This document shows, one piece after another, positions 17,050-24,718 of a DNA stretch of 32,938 nt. The notes below the pieces were generated by a model, which had not been told where the DNA came from, did not search any database, and saw nothing but the letters and a program-made list of their open reading frames with translations. The position numbers and the translations under genes were made by a program. This DNA comes from Herbaspirillum frisingense (GTDB lineage Bacteria; Pseudomonadota; Gammaproteobacteria; Burkholderiales; Burkholderiaceae_D), in the NCBI GenBank assembly GCA_009914615.1, contig WNDX01000037.1:1-32938 (forward strand), given 5' to 3'. Position 1 is the stretch's first letter. The number at the start of each line of letters is the position of its first letter.

Positions 17050-17622
17050 TTACAGCAAGGATAGTTGATTGGGATCCTCGCGCCGCCGGTGTTGCGCCTT
17101 GCGCCGGGGATCAATGGTTTCGCCGGCATCGCGTCCCTCGGTCGAGATGCCTTCGATCGCCAGCAGCAGTTTCTTGGCATGCAAGCCGCCGGCAAATCCG
17201 GTCAGCTCGCCGCCGGCCCCGATCACGCGATGACAGGGGGCAATGATGGAAATCGGATTGCGTCCGTTGGCCGCGCCCACCGCGCGCACTGCCTTCTCGT
17301 TGCCAAGCTCGCGCGCGATCTGCATGTAGGTGCGCGTCTGCCCGTAGGGAATGGCCAGCAATGCCGCCCATACCTGCTTCTGGAAATCGGTGCCGTCGAA
17401 TTCCAGCGCAACATCGAACGCAGTGCGCTCGCCGGCGAAGTATTCCTGAAGCTGGCGCGCGGTCTCCATCAGCACCCCGCGCGTATCGTCCAACACCAGC
17501 TCGCCCAGGCGCACGCGCCCGGCGCGGTCGTTTTCCCACAAGATGGCCGTCAGGCGATCGCCCTTGGCCACCAGCGTCAACTGGCCCACCGGCGAATCGA
17601 TGAGCTTGTATGCGTAATCCAT
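17050..17622 (-). CDS. ogt: Methylated-DNA--protein-cysteine methyltransferase
   Basis: A 190-residue suicide repair enzyme that removes methyl groups from O6-methylguanine onto its own cysteine. The active-site segment IAPCHRVIGAGG places the acceptor at Cys130, preceded by the DNA-binding helix region with IPYGQTRTYMQIA (91-103) and the arginine finger region AVRAVGAANGRNP (111-123). The N-terminal ribonuclease-like domain (1-75) lacks the zinc-binding Ada part, so this is an Ogt-type protein without a regulatory domain. A ~30-residue polar C-terminal tail (160-190) is longer than in E. coli Ogt. It diverges from alkA with only 72 bases between the start codons, so the two promoters overlap or abut. 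Confidence 0.93.
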   Translation of the reverse strand: MDYAYKLIDSPVGQLTLVAKGDRLTAILWENDRAGRVRLGELVLDDTRGVLMETARQLQEYFAGERTAFDVALEFDGTDFQKQVWAALLAIPYGQTRTYMQIARELGNEKAVRAVGAANGRNPISIIAPCHRVIGAGGELTGFAGGLHAKKLLLAIEGISTEGRDAGETIDPRRKAQHRRREDPNQLSLL

Positions 17623-17694
17623 TGCTGCCTCCGCACTTCGAGGCCATCGATTCTACGCGCAAACGGACAACGGATTGTTACGCTAAGATGCCGC

Positions 17695-18630
17695 ATGCCC
17701 AACGCCGCCACCCCGATCGCCATCGTCCATCTCCCCTATCAGCCGCCGTTCGACTGGCCGCGCATGCTGCGCTTTTTCAGCGGCCGCGCGACGCTGGGCG
17801 TGGAGGCGGTGGAGCACGGCGCCTACCTGCGCGCCATCGAATGGGAGGGCGATGCCGGTACGCTGGCGGTGACGCAGGATGCCGCCCGGCACAGCCTGGT
17901 CGCTACCCTGTCCGGCGCGGTCAGCCGCCATGCCGATGCATTGGCGGCGCCGCTGTCGCGCATGTTCGACCTGCATGCCGATCCGGCCGCCATCAAGAAA
18001 GTACTGGGCGCCGATCCCTGGTTCAAGCCCTTGCTCAAAGCGGCGCCCGGGCTGCGTGTGCCCGGCGCGTGGTCGGCCTTCGAACTGGTGGTGCGCACCA
18101 TCGTCGGCCAGCAGGTCAGCGTGAAAGCCGCCACCACCATCGTCGGACGCGTGGTGCAGCGGGCCGGCCGCCGCATCCCCGGCCATCCGCATGAACACAC
18201 TGCCTGGCGCTTCCCCACGCCCGCCGCACTGGCGGACGCCGACCTCTCCGCCATCGGCATGCCCGGCAAGCGGGTGCAAGCCTTGCAAGGCTTTGCGCGC
18301 GCCGTGGCCGACGGCGTAGCGGTGATCGATCCGCCGGGGCAGCCTTATACGTCCGGGCAACTCGCCGAACTGCGCACGACCCTGCTGGCGCTGCCAGGCA
18401 TCGGCCCCTGGACCGTGGAATACGTCGCCATGCGCGCCTGGCGCGACACCGACGGCTGGCCCGCCACCGACCTGGTGCTGATGCAAGCCATCACCGCGCG
18501 CGATCCGATGCTGCTCAAGCCGGCGCAGCAAAAACAGCGCAGCCAGGCCTGGAGCCCCTGCCGCGCCTATGCCGCCCAGCACCTGTGGAACGAGATCGCC
18601 GACCGCGCCCAGGGCGAACGCGGCGGCTGA
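17695..18630 (+). CDS. alkA: DNA-3-methyladenine glycosylase II (AlkA type)
   Basis: A 311-residue base-excision glycosylase of the HhH-GPD superfamily that removes alkylated purines. An AlkA N-terminal domain covers about 8-120 (starts with LPYQPPFDWPRMLRFF), followed by the glycosylase core with IVGQQVSVKAA (136-146), the helix-hairpin-helix LPGIGPWTVEYVAMRAW (233-249) and the catalytic aspartate at 259 in WPATDLVLMQAI. The ATG at 17695 fits the domain start; the open frame upstream runs through the ogt promoter on the other strand and is a shadow. It is longer than E. coli AlkA (282 residues) mainly through the N-terminal part and a polar tail. It pairs functionally with ogt next door: both repair methylation damage. 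Confidence 0.93.
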   Translation: MPNAATPIAIVHLPYQPPFDWPRMLRFFSGRATLGVEAVEHGAYLRAIEWEGDAGTLAVTQDAARHSLVATLSGAVSRHADALAAPLSRMFDLHADPAAIKKVLGADPWFKPLLKAAPGLRVPGAWSAFELVVRTIVGQQVSVKAATTIVGRVVQRAGRRIPGHPHEHTAWRFPTPAALADADLSAIGMPGKRVQALQGFARAVADGVAVIDPPGQPYTSGQLAELRTTLLALPGIGPWTVEYVAMRAWRDTDGWPATDLVLMQAITARDPMLLKPAQQKQRSQAWSPCRAYAAQHLWNEIADRAQGERGG

Positions 18631-18654
18631 TCGAACTCGATCAATGCAACGCGA

Positions 18655-19353
18655 TCACCAGGGCAGGATCTCGTTGCGGTAGTTCACATAGACCAACCCC
18701 TCGCTCCCCTTGCGGCTCTCCAGCGCATCGGCCACGCGCGGGATACTGGTGTCGATGTCCAGCGGCGCGGCCGCGCCGCCCATGTCGGTACGCACCCAAC
18801 CCGGCGCCACCACGTACCAGGTGCGATGGCCGCCGGCGCGCGCCGACAGGCTTTTCATCAGCATGTTCAGCGCCGCCTTGCTGGCCCGATAGACTTCCCA
18901 ACCGCCGCCGTCGTTGTGTTCGATGCTGCCCAGTTCCGACGACATGGCGGCGATCAACCCTTCTCTGTCCACGCAGTCGAGGAAGGTCTCGATGAAGCGC
19001 AGCGGGCTCAGCGCATTGGTGGTCATCACGCGCAGGAATTCCGCGCTGCTGACTTCGCCGATGGTCTCGGAGGGATCGTTGGTGACGCCCGCGTTCAGGT
19101 AGAGCAGATCGAAGCGGCGTCCTTGCAGGCGCTCGTGCAGGGATGCCACCTGGTCGGCGACGTCGATATCGACCACCTCGATTTCCAGCGCGGGATAGTT
19201 ACGCTGAAGTTGATGCAAGGGCGTGTCCGCGCGCGCATCGCGCACGGTGGCGGTGACCCGCCAGCCGCGCTTCAGATACTCGCGCGCCAGCCCCCAGCCG
19301 AGGCCGCGCGAAGCGCCGACGATCAGCGCGGTCTGTTGCTTCTTTTGGTTCAT
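18655..19353 (-). CDS. Short-chain dehydrogenase/reductase
   Basis: A 232-residue NAD(P)-dependent oxidoreductase of the classical SDR fold. Seen: nucleotide-binding GASRGLG (13-19), NAG in LYLNAGV (85-91), a serine in MSSELGS (137-143), and the catalytic YRASK with Tyr155 and Lys159. It is slightly shorter than the usual ~250 residues. The ATG at 19353 has an AAAGGA site seven bases upstream; the open frame beyond it overlaps the NmrA gene region. The substrate is unknown. It lies 47 bases after the NmrA-like gene on the same strand and may form an operon with it, and converges on alkA with only 24 bases between them. Confidence 0.92.
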   Translation of the reverse strand: MNQKKQQTALIVGASRGLGWGLAREYLKRGWRVTATVRDARADTPLHQLQRNYPALEIEVVDIDVADQVASLHERLQGRRFDLLYLNAGVTNDPSETIGEVSSAEFLRVMTTNALSPLRFIETFLDCVDREGLIAAMSSELGSIEHNDGGGWEVYRASKAALNMLMKSLSARAGGHRTWYVVAPGWVRTDMGGAAAPLDIDTSIPRVADALESRKGSEGLVYVNYRNEILPW

Positions 19354-19400
19354 GTCCGTGTCCTTTCCAGAGGCGTTGAAGGCTGGCTGTCCAGCATAGT

Positions 19401-20273
19401 TCACATCGTGCTGGCTTGCTCGTCGAGCATGGCACGCAGCGCCGCTTCGATGCCCACGCTGCCCTTGCGCGCGTCGCGGCCATTGTGGGCGAAGTCGATC
19501 CAGCCGGCGTTGAAGCCGTCCAGCATCTGCATGCGCGGCAGCGGATTTTCCATGCCCTGGCCGCGGAAGATGTCTTCCCAGGCGGCGCGCGGCACGGTAT
19601 CGACCTTGACCTCGCGACCCAGCAATTGCGCGAAGGCGGCGGCGATGTCGTCCGGGCTGACGCGCCGCGGGCCTTCCAACTGCACCACGCGACGCCCCTT
19701 CCATTCTTCCTGCAGCAGTTCGGCGGCGGTGCGGCCGACATCAGCGGTGGAGATCATGGCGATGGCGCGCGAGGCGGGTTGCAGATAGCTGGAAATGGCG
19801 CCGGCCTTGGCGGCGTCGATATCCCAGCGGGCGTTTTCCATGAACCAGCCGGCACGCAGGAAAGTGACCGGCATCTCCAGCGTGGACAACTGTTCTTCCA
19901 TCACGCGCAACTGGTTCAGCAGATTGGGTTGCTCGGCGTCGGCGCCAATGGTGGACAGCGCCACCACCTTCTTGGGGCCGGCCATGTCCAGCGCCTCCCG
20001 TACCGCCGCGATGATGCGACGCGCGGCGGGGAAGCCCGGCTTGGGATCGAAGGCCGGCGGCAGCAGGATGAAGACGCCTTCGGTGCCGCTGAAGGCCTTG
20101 ATCATGGCCGGCACATCGGTCAGTTCGGCCAGCGCCACCTCGCAGCCCTGCGCGGCCCAGTGCGCGCCCTTGGCGGCGTCGCGCACCGCCGCGCGCACAT
20201 CGCGGCCGGCGGCCAGAAGGGTACGGGCCAGCGTGCCGCCGACTTGTCCGGTGATTCCTGTGATTGCATACAT
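19401..20273 (-). CDS. NmrA-like NAD(P)-binding oxidoreductase
   Basis: A 290-residue protein of the atypical SDR/NmrA-like group, which binds NAD(P) and includes quinone reductases of the QorB type and redox sensors. The Rossmann motif ITGITGQVGG is at residues 4-13; LRAGWFMEN lies in the middle, similar to the FLRNGWYIEN-like segment in QorB-type proteins. The start at 20273 has AGGAGT eight bases upstream. The gene is divergent from a LysR regulator across 143 bases, the classic arrangement for a regulator controlling its neighbour, so it is probably regulated by that protein. Whether it is catalytic or only NAD(P)-sensing is not decidable here. Confidence 0.88.
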   Translation of the reverse strand: MYAITGITGQVGGTLARTLLAAGRDVRAAVRDAAKGAHWAAQGCEVALAELTDVPAMIKAFSGTEGVFILLPPAFDPKPGFPAARRIIAAVREALDMAGPKKVVALSTIGADAEQPNLLNQLRVMEEQLSTLEMPVTFLRAGWFMENARWDIDAAKAGAISSYLQPASRAIAMISTADVGRTAAELLQEEWKGRRVVQLEGPRRVSPDDIAAAFAQLLGREVKVDTVPRAAWEDIFRGQGMENPLPRMQMLDGFNAGWIDFAHNGRDARKGSVGIEAALRAMLDEQASTM

Positions 20274-20373
20274 GTTGCACTCCTTTTCCGTGTTGAACAC
20301 CGCCGATGCGGCGGGGATTGGCGTGCATTCTAGGCGTCGGCGACCGGTTTTGCGATATCATCAGCGTCACTTC

Positions 20374-20396
20374 ATTGATGACTATCCATCATCAAT
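20374..20396. promoter_or_regulatory. Dyad in the NmrA/LysR divergent region
   Basis: Perfect inverted repeat: ATTGATGA (20374-20381), a 7-base spacer, and TCATCAAT (20389-20396). A dyad of this size in a LysR-regulator divergent region is the expected form of a LysR-type binding site. It sits 20 bases before the lysR start codon, where autorepression would be possible. Confidence 0.65.
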
Positions 20397-20416
20397 TTCC
20401 CTGCAAGGAAATCACC

Positions 20417-21322
20417 ATGGCCTTTGACGAACGCATGATGAACGGCATCAGCGTGCTGTGCGCGATCGTGGACAGCGGCAGTTTCGCCGCGGCCTCCGAA
20501 CTGCTGGACATGACGCCCTCGGGCGTGAGCCGCGCGGTGGCGCGGCTGGAGGCGCGCTTGGGCATACGTCTGTTCGACCGCACCACGCGCTCGATCACGC
20601 TGACCGATGAGGGACGGCGCTTCCATGCCCAGGTGGCGCCGTTGCTGGCGGCGCTGGAAGAGGCCGCGTCCTCGGCGCAGGAAGGTCGCAGCATGGTGCG
20701 CGGCCGGCTGCGCGTGAATGTCGATCCGTTCTTTTCGCGCATGGTGCTGGGGCCGCGCCTGGGCGCGTTTCTCACCGCCCACCCGGAACTGAACCTGGAA
20801 CTGATCACGCGCGACGAACTGGGCGACATGATCGCCGACGGCTACGACCTCGCGCTGCGCTTCGGCCAGCCCCACCAATCCACACTGGTAGCGCGCAAGC
20901 TGATGGATTGCCGCATCGTCACCATCGCCTCGCCCGGCTACCTGAAGCGCCACGGCCGTCCGGCCACACCGCAGCAATTGCAGGCCCCCGGCCACACTTG
21001 CATCCTGTTTCGCGACTCGCGCACCGGCCGCCCTTTCACCTGGGAATTCATTCGCGGCAGGAAGCGCATCGAGATGGAGATGCAAGGCCAGTTGACGGTC
21101 AACGACGGCGGCTCGCTGTATAGCGTCTGCCTGTCCGGGTATGGCGTGGCGCAAGTGTTCGATCTCGGCCTGCAACCGATGCTGGAGGACGGCCGCCTGG
21201 TCGATCTGTTCCCGGACTGGCCGGACGAGCGCTTTCCCCTGTATGCACTCTATCCCTCGCGGCATCATCCCCCGGCCAAGGTGCGCGCCTTCCTCGACTT
21301 CGTGCTGGCGCTGCAGAAATAG
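20417..21322 (+). CDS. LysR-type transcriptional regulator
   Basis: A 301-residue LysR-family regulator. The N-terminal winged helix-turn-helix (about 7-65) shows FAAASELLDMTPSGVSRAVA and RLEARLGIRLFDRTTRSITLT, nearly invariant in the family; the substrate-binding domain (about 92-298) follows. The ATG at 20417 has an AAGGAA site; the upstream frame to 20306 runs through the regulatory dyad and is not used. Members of the subgroup with FDRTTRS and a CILFRDS-type effector domain commonly control an adjacent oxidoreductase or efflux gene. Its likely targets are the divergent NmrA-like and SDR genes and itself. The effector is unknown. It ends three bases from the convergent flavin-reductase gene. 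Confidence 0.93.
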   Translation: MAFDERMMNGISVLCAIVDSGSFAAASELLDMTPSGVSRAVARLEARLGIRLFDRTTRSITLTDEGRRFHAQVAPLLAALEEAASSAQEGRSMVRGRLRVNVDPFFSRMVLGPRLGAFLTAHPELNLELITRDELGDMIADGYDLALRFGQPHQSTLVARKLMDCRIVTIASPGYLKRHGRPATPQQLQAPGHTCILFRDSRTGRPFTWEFIRGRKRIEMEMQGQLTVNDGGSLYSVCLSGYGVAQVFDLGLQPMLEDGRLVDLFPDWPDERFPLYALYPSRHHPPAKVRAFLDFVLALQK

Positions 21323-21325
21323 GCT

Positions 21326-21886
21326 TCAGAGATAGTCGCTGCGAAATCCCGCGCGGCGGCTGATGGTCTCGCCGGCCACCATGAATTCGCCATTGCCCTT
21401 GTAATGCACGGTCCTGGGATGGCTCGGCGTGCGCGCCACGTGCGCCTGCACTACTTCGAAGATGAAATAGTTATATTTGCCGATGAGCCTGCCATCATGC
21501 AGCCGGCATTCGAAATGGGCATGGCATTCGCCCACCAGCGGCGCGCTCACTTGTGCCGCCGGCAGCGCGGTCAGCCCGAAGCGTTCGAACTTGTCGCCTT
21601 CCGCACCCGAACAGTTGCCGATGCCCACCACCTGATCGATCAGATCGACCGTTGGCAAGTTGATCACGCATTCGCGGCTTTTGCGGATCAGCTCGAAGCT
21701 GTGATTGCCGGCGGCAATGATGCAGCCGAGCAAGGAAGGCGCGAATTCCATCACGGTATGCCAGCCCATGGTCATGATGTTGCGTTGCTTGCGATGGGCG
21801 GACGACACCAGCACGATGGGGCCGGGCTCCAGGTAGCGGCGGATCTGATGAACGGGGAAATCTTGCTTGGCTGGCAAGCGCGGCAT
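21326..21886 (-). CDS. Flavin-reductase-like FMN-binding protein
   Basis: A 186-residue protein with the flavin reductase-like split-barrel fold that binds FMN. Seen are the strand pattern PGPIVLVSSAHRKQRNIMTM, and GCIIAAGNHSFELIRKSREC followed by VINLPTVDLIDQV, which match the Flavin_Reduct domain. It probably reduces or uses a flavin for an unidentified partner; no monooxygenase gene is adjacent. The ATG at 21886 has AGGAG five bases upstream; the longer frame to 21994 is not supported. Convergent with the lysR gene. The function beyond flavin binding is inference. Confidence 0.85.
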   Translation of the reverse strand: MPRLPAKQDFPVHQIRRYLEPGPIVLVSSAHRKQRNIMTMGWHTVMEFAPSLLGCIIAAGNHSFELIRKSRECVINLPTVDLIDQVVGIGNCSGAEGDKFERFGLTALPAAQVSAPLVGECHAHFECRLHDGRLIGKYNYFIFEVVQAHVARTPSHPRTVHYKGNGEFMVAGETISRRAGFRSDYL

Positions 21887-22007
21887 GACGGCTCCTGATG
21901 ACGGATGTGGAAGAGGTTGGACGAGGATCGCGGCCTTTGCGGTATTGAGTCGCTGCGCGGCCTGCTGTTCCGCGCCCGCGCTCCTCATTTTCATGCCGTA
22001 AACGACA

Positions 22008-22036
22008 CAGGGCGCCGCTTTCCAGGCGGCGCCCTG
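22008..22036 (-). terminator. Strong hairpin behind the small cysteine-rich gene
   Basis: Perfect 11-base inverted repeat (22008-22018 with 22026-22036, 7-base loop), 24 bases downstream of the stop codon on the minus strand. The following T-run is poor, so it may act more as a transcript-stabilising hairpin than as a full terminator. Confidence 0.6.
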
Positions 22037-22060
22037 CTTGGGTTCTACACGGAAGGCGGA

Positions 22061-22417
22061 TCAGACGGTGAGCACCGAATGGCCGCTCTCGTTCATGGCG
22101 TCATAGCAACGCGTGCAGACGCGGCAGAACAAATGGGAACGTTTCACATGGCGATGGCGCAACACCAGTTGCAGGGCCACGCCCTCGCAATGCGGGCATG
22201 CTTCGCGCATGGGACCGACGGGAACCACATCGGCGGCAAGGAAACCCTTTTCGGTCATGATGCCCTCGACGACTTCGCGCGGGTCCAGTTCGACCAGTGC
22301 CAGCAGCAGCGGCGAGGTGCGCTGCTCGTAGCGCGATTTGACGCGCTGGCCGCCCAGTGGCGTGAACGGCGGTGGCGGGGATGGCCTGACATCCGGATGC
22401 CGGGTGGCGATGCTCAT
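22061..22417 (-). CDS. Small protein with a possible zinc ribbon, unknown function
   Basis: A 118-residue protein that I do not recognise. The C-terminal half has CPHC (74-77) followed by Cys98, Cys101 and Cys104, a pattern compatible with one bound zinc or another metal. The first 25 residues are proline-rich (PSPPPPFTP), the centre is a predicted helical segment PLLLALVELDPREVVEGI. A ribosome site AGGAG lies seven bases before the ATG at 22417; the longer frame up to 22687 is not supported. It stands alone between the flavin-reductase gene and ilvA on the opposite strand. A nucleic-acid-binding or redox role is possible but not established. Confidence 0.75.
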   Translation of the reverse strand: MSIATRHPDVRPSPPPPFTPLGGQRVKSRYEQRTSPLLLALVELDPREVVEGIMTEKGFLAADVVPVGPMREACPHCEGVALQLVLRHRHVKRSHLFCRVCTRCYDAMNESGHSVLTV

Positions 22418-22836
22418 TAGTGTCTCCTTGGTGAGAACGGCAGAAGCGGATTGATGCTGCGTGAGGAGGAAGGCGTCGATCGGCTGGATCGGCGTTCCCG
22501 GGTGTCGCTTTCCACTTTGGCGGGAATTCAGGCCGCGGCGCGACGAGATTTCACTGTAGTCGTCCCGCCGTCGGACTTCAATGGCGTGGATCAAAGATTT
22601 TTTCAATCGACAATCGGGCGCATATGCATACTCGCTAATTGCTGCGATGCCATCGCCGCGGCGCCGTTTCCTGCCGCGCTTGCGCAAACGACGGTCTTCC
22701 TCCCGCCGGCCAAAAAATCACCTTGATTTTTTCGATGAATGAAAACGCGCCGCTGGAGCGCATCGATTTTGCGTCATCCTGCAGGCCGGTATGAGCGATA
22801 CGCTACAAAACGGTGCAATGGCTCTACAATCACCGG
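22418..22836. other. Divergent gap before ilvA
   Basis: About 420 bases without a credible gene. It includes a perfect A/T-rich inverted repeat (arms 22712-22720 and 22724-22732, loop CCT) with AAAAAATCA on the left. The composition is less GC-rich than the neighbours. The ilvA promoter must lie in the last part, but I see no clear -35/-10 pair. Confidence 0.45.
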
Positions 22837-24042
22837 ATGACTACACTCAATGACATCGAAGCAGCCGCCCGCCGGCTGCAAGGCCAGATCCTGGAAACCC
22901 CCTGCGTCGAGTCGCGCACGCTGTCGCAGATCGTCGGCGCCCAGGTATTCCTCAAATTCGAGAACCTGCAGTTCACCGCCTCCTTCAAGGAACGCGGCGC
23001 CTGCAACAAGATGGTGGACGTCGCCCAGAGCGACGCCGGCGCGCGCGGCGTGGTCGCCATGTCGGCCGGCAACCATGCCCAAGGCGTGGCCTACCATGCG
23101 CAACGACTGGGCCTGGCCGCCACCATCGTCATGCCGCGCTTCACGCCCGGCGTGAAGATCGAGCGCACACGCGGTTTCGGCGCCAATGTCGTGCTGCACG
23201 GCGACACCCTGGAAGCGGCCCGCGCCCATGCCTATGAACTGGCGGAAAAAGAGAACCTCACCTTCGTCCATCCCTACGACGACGAGGCCATCATCGCCGG
23301 CCAAGGCACGGTCGCGCTGGAAATGCTCAAGGCCGTGCCCGATCTCGACACCCTGGTGGTGGCCATCGGCGGCGGCGGCCTGCTGGCCGGCATGGCAGTG
23401 GCCGCGCGCGCCATCAAGCCGGAGATCGAAATCGTCGGCGTGCAGACGCGCCGCTTCCCGACCATGGTCAACGCCGTCAAGGGCACCGATCATCCGGTGG
23501 GTTCCAGCACCATCGCCGAAGGCATCGCGGTGGGTACGCCCGGCACTATCACGCGCGCCATCATCGCGCGCGAAGCCAACGATTTGCTGCTGGTGGACGA
23601 AGGGGATATCGAGCAAGCCGTGCTAATGCTGCTGGAAATCGAAAAGACCCTGGTCGAAGGCGCGGGCGCCGCCGGCCTGGCCGCGCTGGTGCGCTACCCC
23701 GACCGCTTCCGCGGCAAGCGCGTGGGCCTGGTGCTCTCCGGCGGCAACATCGACCCGCTGCTGCTGACGGCCATCATCGAACGCGGCATGGTGCGCGCCG
23801 GCCGCCTGGCGCGCGTGAAAGTCAGCTCACGCGACGTGCCGGGCACGCTGGCCAAGATCACCGGCATCGTCGCCGAAGCCGGCGCCAACATCGACGAGGT
23901 CCACCACCAGCGCGCCTTCACCCTGCTGGCGGCGCAGAACGTGGACATCGAACTGGTGCTGCAGACGCGCGGACGTCCGCATCTGGCGCAGGTGCTGCAG
24001 GCGCTGCGCGCGGCGGGGTTCGAGGCGGAAGAGCTGCACTGA
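22837..24042 (+). CDS. ilvA: Threonine ammonia-lyase with ACT domain
   Basis: A 401-residue PLP enzyme that deaminates threonine to 2-oxobutanoate, the first step towards isoleucine. The catalytic lysine is Lys51 in SFKERGACNK, the PLP phosphate loop is GGGGL (178-182), and LSGGN (300-304) is the third PLP site. Residues about 326-401 form one ACT domain, the short type also found in the allosterically regulated catabolic enzymes; E. coli IlvA is longer (514 residues, two regulatory domains). The ATG at 22837 begins the family homology; a GTG eight codons upstream (22813) is possible. It is transcribed alone. The name ilvA is by family; a catabolic TdcB-like role remains possible. Confidence 0.92.
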   Translation: MTTLNDIEAAARRLQGQILETPCVESRTLSQIVGAQVFLKFENLQFTASFKERGACNKMVDVAQSDAGARGVVAMSAGNHAQGVAYHAQRLGLAATIVMPRFTPGVKIERTRGFGANVVLHGDTLEAARAHAYELAEKENLTFVHPYDDEAIIAGQGTVALEMLKAVPDLDTLVVAIGGGGLLAGMAVAARAIKPEIEIVGVQTRRFPTMVNAVKGTDHPVGSSTIAEGIAVGTPGTITRAIIAREANDLLLVDEGDIEQAVLMLLEIEKTLVEGAGAAGLAALVRYPDRFRGKRVGLVLSGGNIDPLLLTAIIERGMVRAGRLARVKVSSRDVPGTLAKITGIVAEAGANIDEVHHQRAFTLLAAQNVDIELVLQTRGRPHLAQVLQALRAAGFEAEELH

Positions 24043-24115
24043 ACCGCAGCATCTCCCGCAAGGGACCGGGGCGCTGCCACGGCTCCGCGTCCATGGCAGT
24101 TCAGTTTTATTCAAC

Positions 24116-24634
24116 ATGCAAACATCCACGATGCAAGATATCGACAGCAACAACGACACCCTTTCCTCGGACGACGAGGCCATCCACGATGCCCGCCTGT
24201 GGCGCGACGAAGGCTGGACGGCGCGCGTGATCAAGAACGAAGACGACGATGGCTGGGCGGTCGAGATGAGCCGCGACGGCGAACGCGAACCGGCATTGAT
24301 CGGCCCCTGGACCATGGGACGGGACAAGAAGAACCCCAAGCCGCTGGACAAATCCGCCTTCAACACCCTGGTCAAGACCGCCTCGGAATTCATCCGTCGC
24401 AGCGAACAGCAACTGCATGCGCAATTGCACAAGCACGTCACCATCGACACCGCCGAAGGCCGCATCAAGGTCACGCTGGACATTGTTCCGGACGATGACT
24501 TCCCCTATGCCGACCTGACCGCATGGGACGAGATGGGCGACATGCTGGCCAAAGTGCAAGCTGCGCCGAACTACCAACTGAACGCCGACAGCGCGCAACG
24601 TTGGGTGGCAAGCGGCTATCGCAGGCCGGGCTGA
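24116..24634 (+). CDS. Conserved-looking acidic protein of unknown function
   Basis: A 172-residue soluble protein that I do not recognise. The N-terminal ~50 residues are acidic (SNNDTLSSDDEAIHDARLW), the centre has GWAVEMSRDGEREPALIGPW, the end is helical and polar. No cysteine pattern, signal peptide or membrane segment is seen. Starts at ATG 24116 or ATG 24131, neither with a strong ribosome site. The reading frame is the only strong one here, with typical GC-rich codon use, and ends at a possible terminator. It follows ilvA by 73 bases and could be co-transcribed with it, but no functional link is evident. Confidence 0.75.
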   Translation: MQTSTMQDIDSNNDTLSSDDEAIHDARLWRDEGWTARVIKNEDDDGWAVEMSRDGEREPALIGPWTMGRDKKNPKPLDKSAFNTLVKTASEFIRRSEQQLHAQLHKHVTIDTAEGRIKVTLDIVPDDDFPYADLTAWDEMGDMLAKVQAAPNYQLNADSAQRWVASGYRRPG

Positions 24635-24688
24635 CGCTGCGCGCGTGCACCGGACTCCGATGCGCGATTGGTCGCGGTGAACAACAAG

Positions 24689-24718
24689 GCCGGCGCCGCG
24701 AGGCAGCCGGCTTTCTTT
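24689..24718 (+). terminator. Possible terminator behind the acidic-protein gene
   Basis: A GCCGGC/GCCGGC stem (24689-24694 and 24706-24711) is followed by TTTCTTT. It overlaps the stop codon of the opposite-strand MFS gene, which converges here. Confidence 0.6.
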
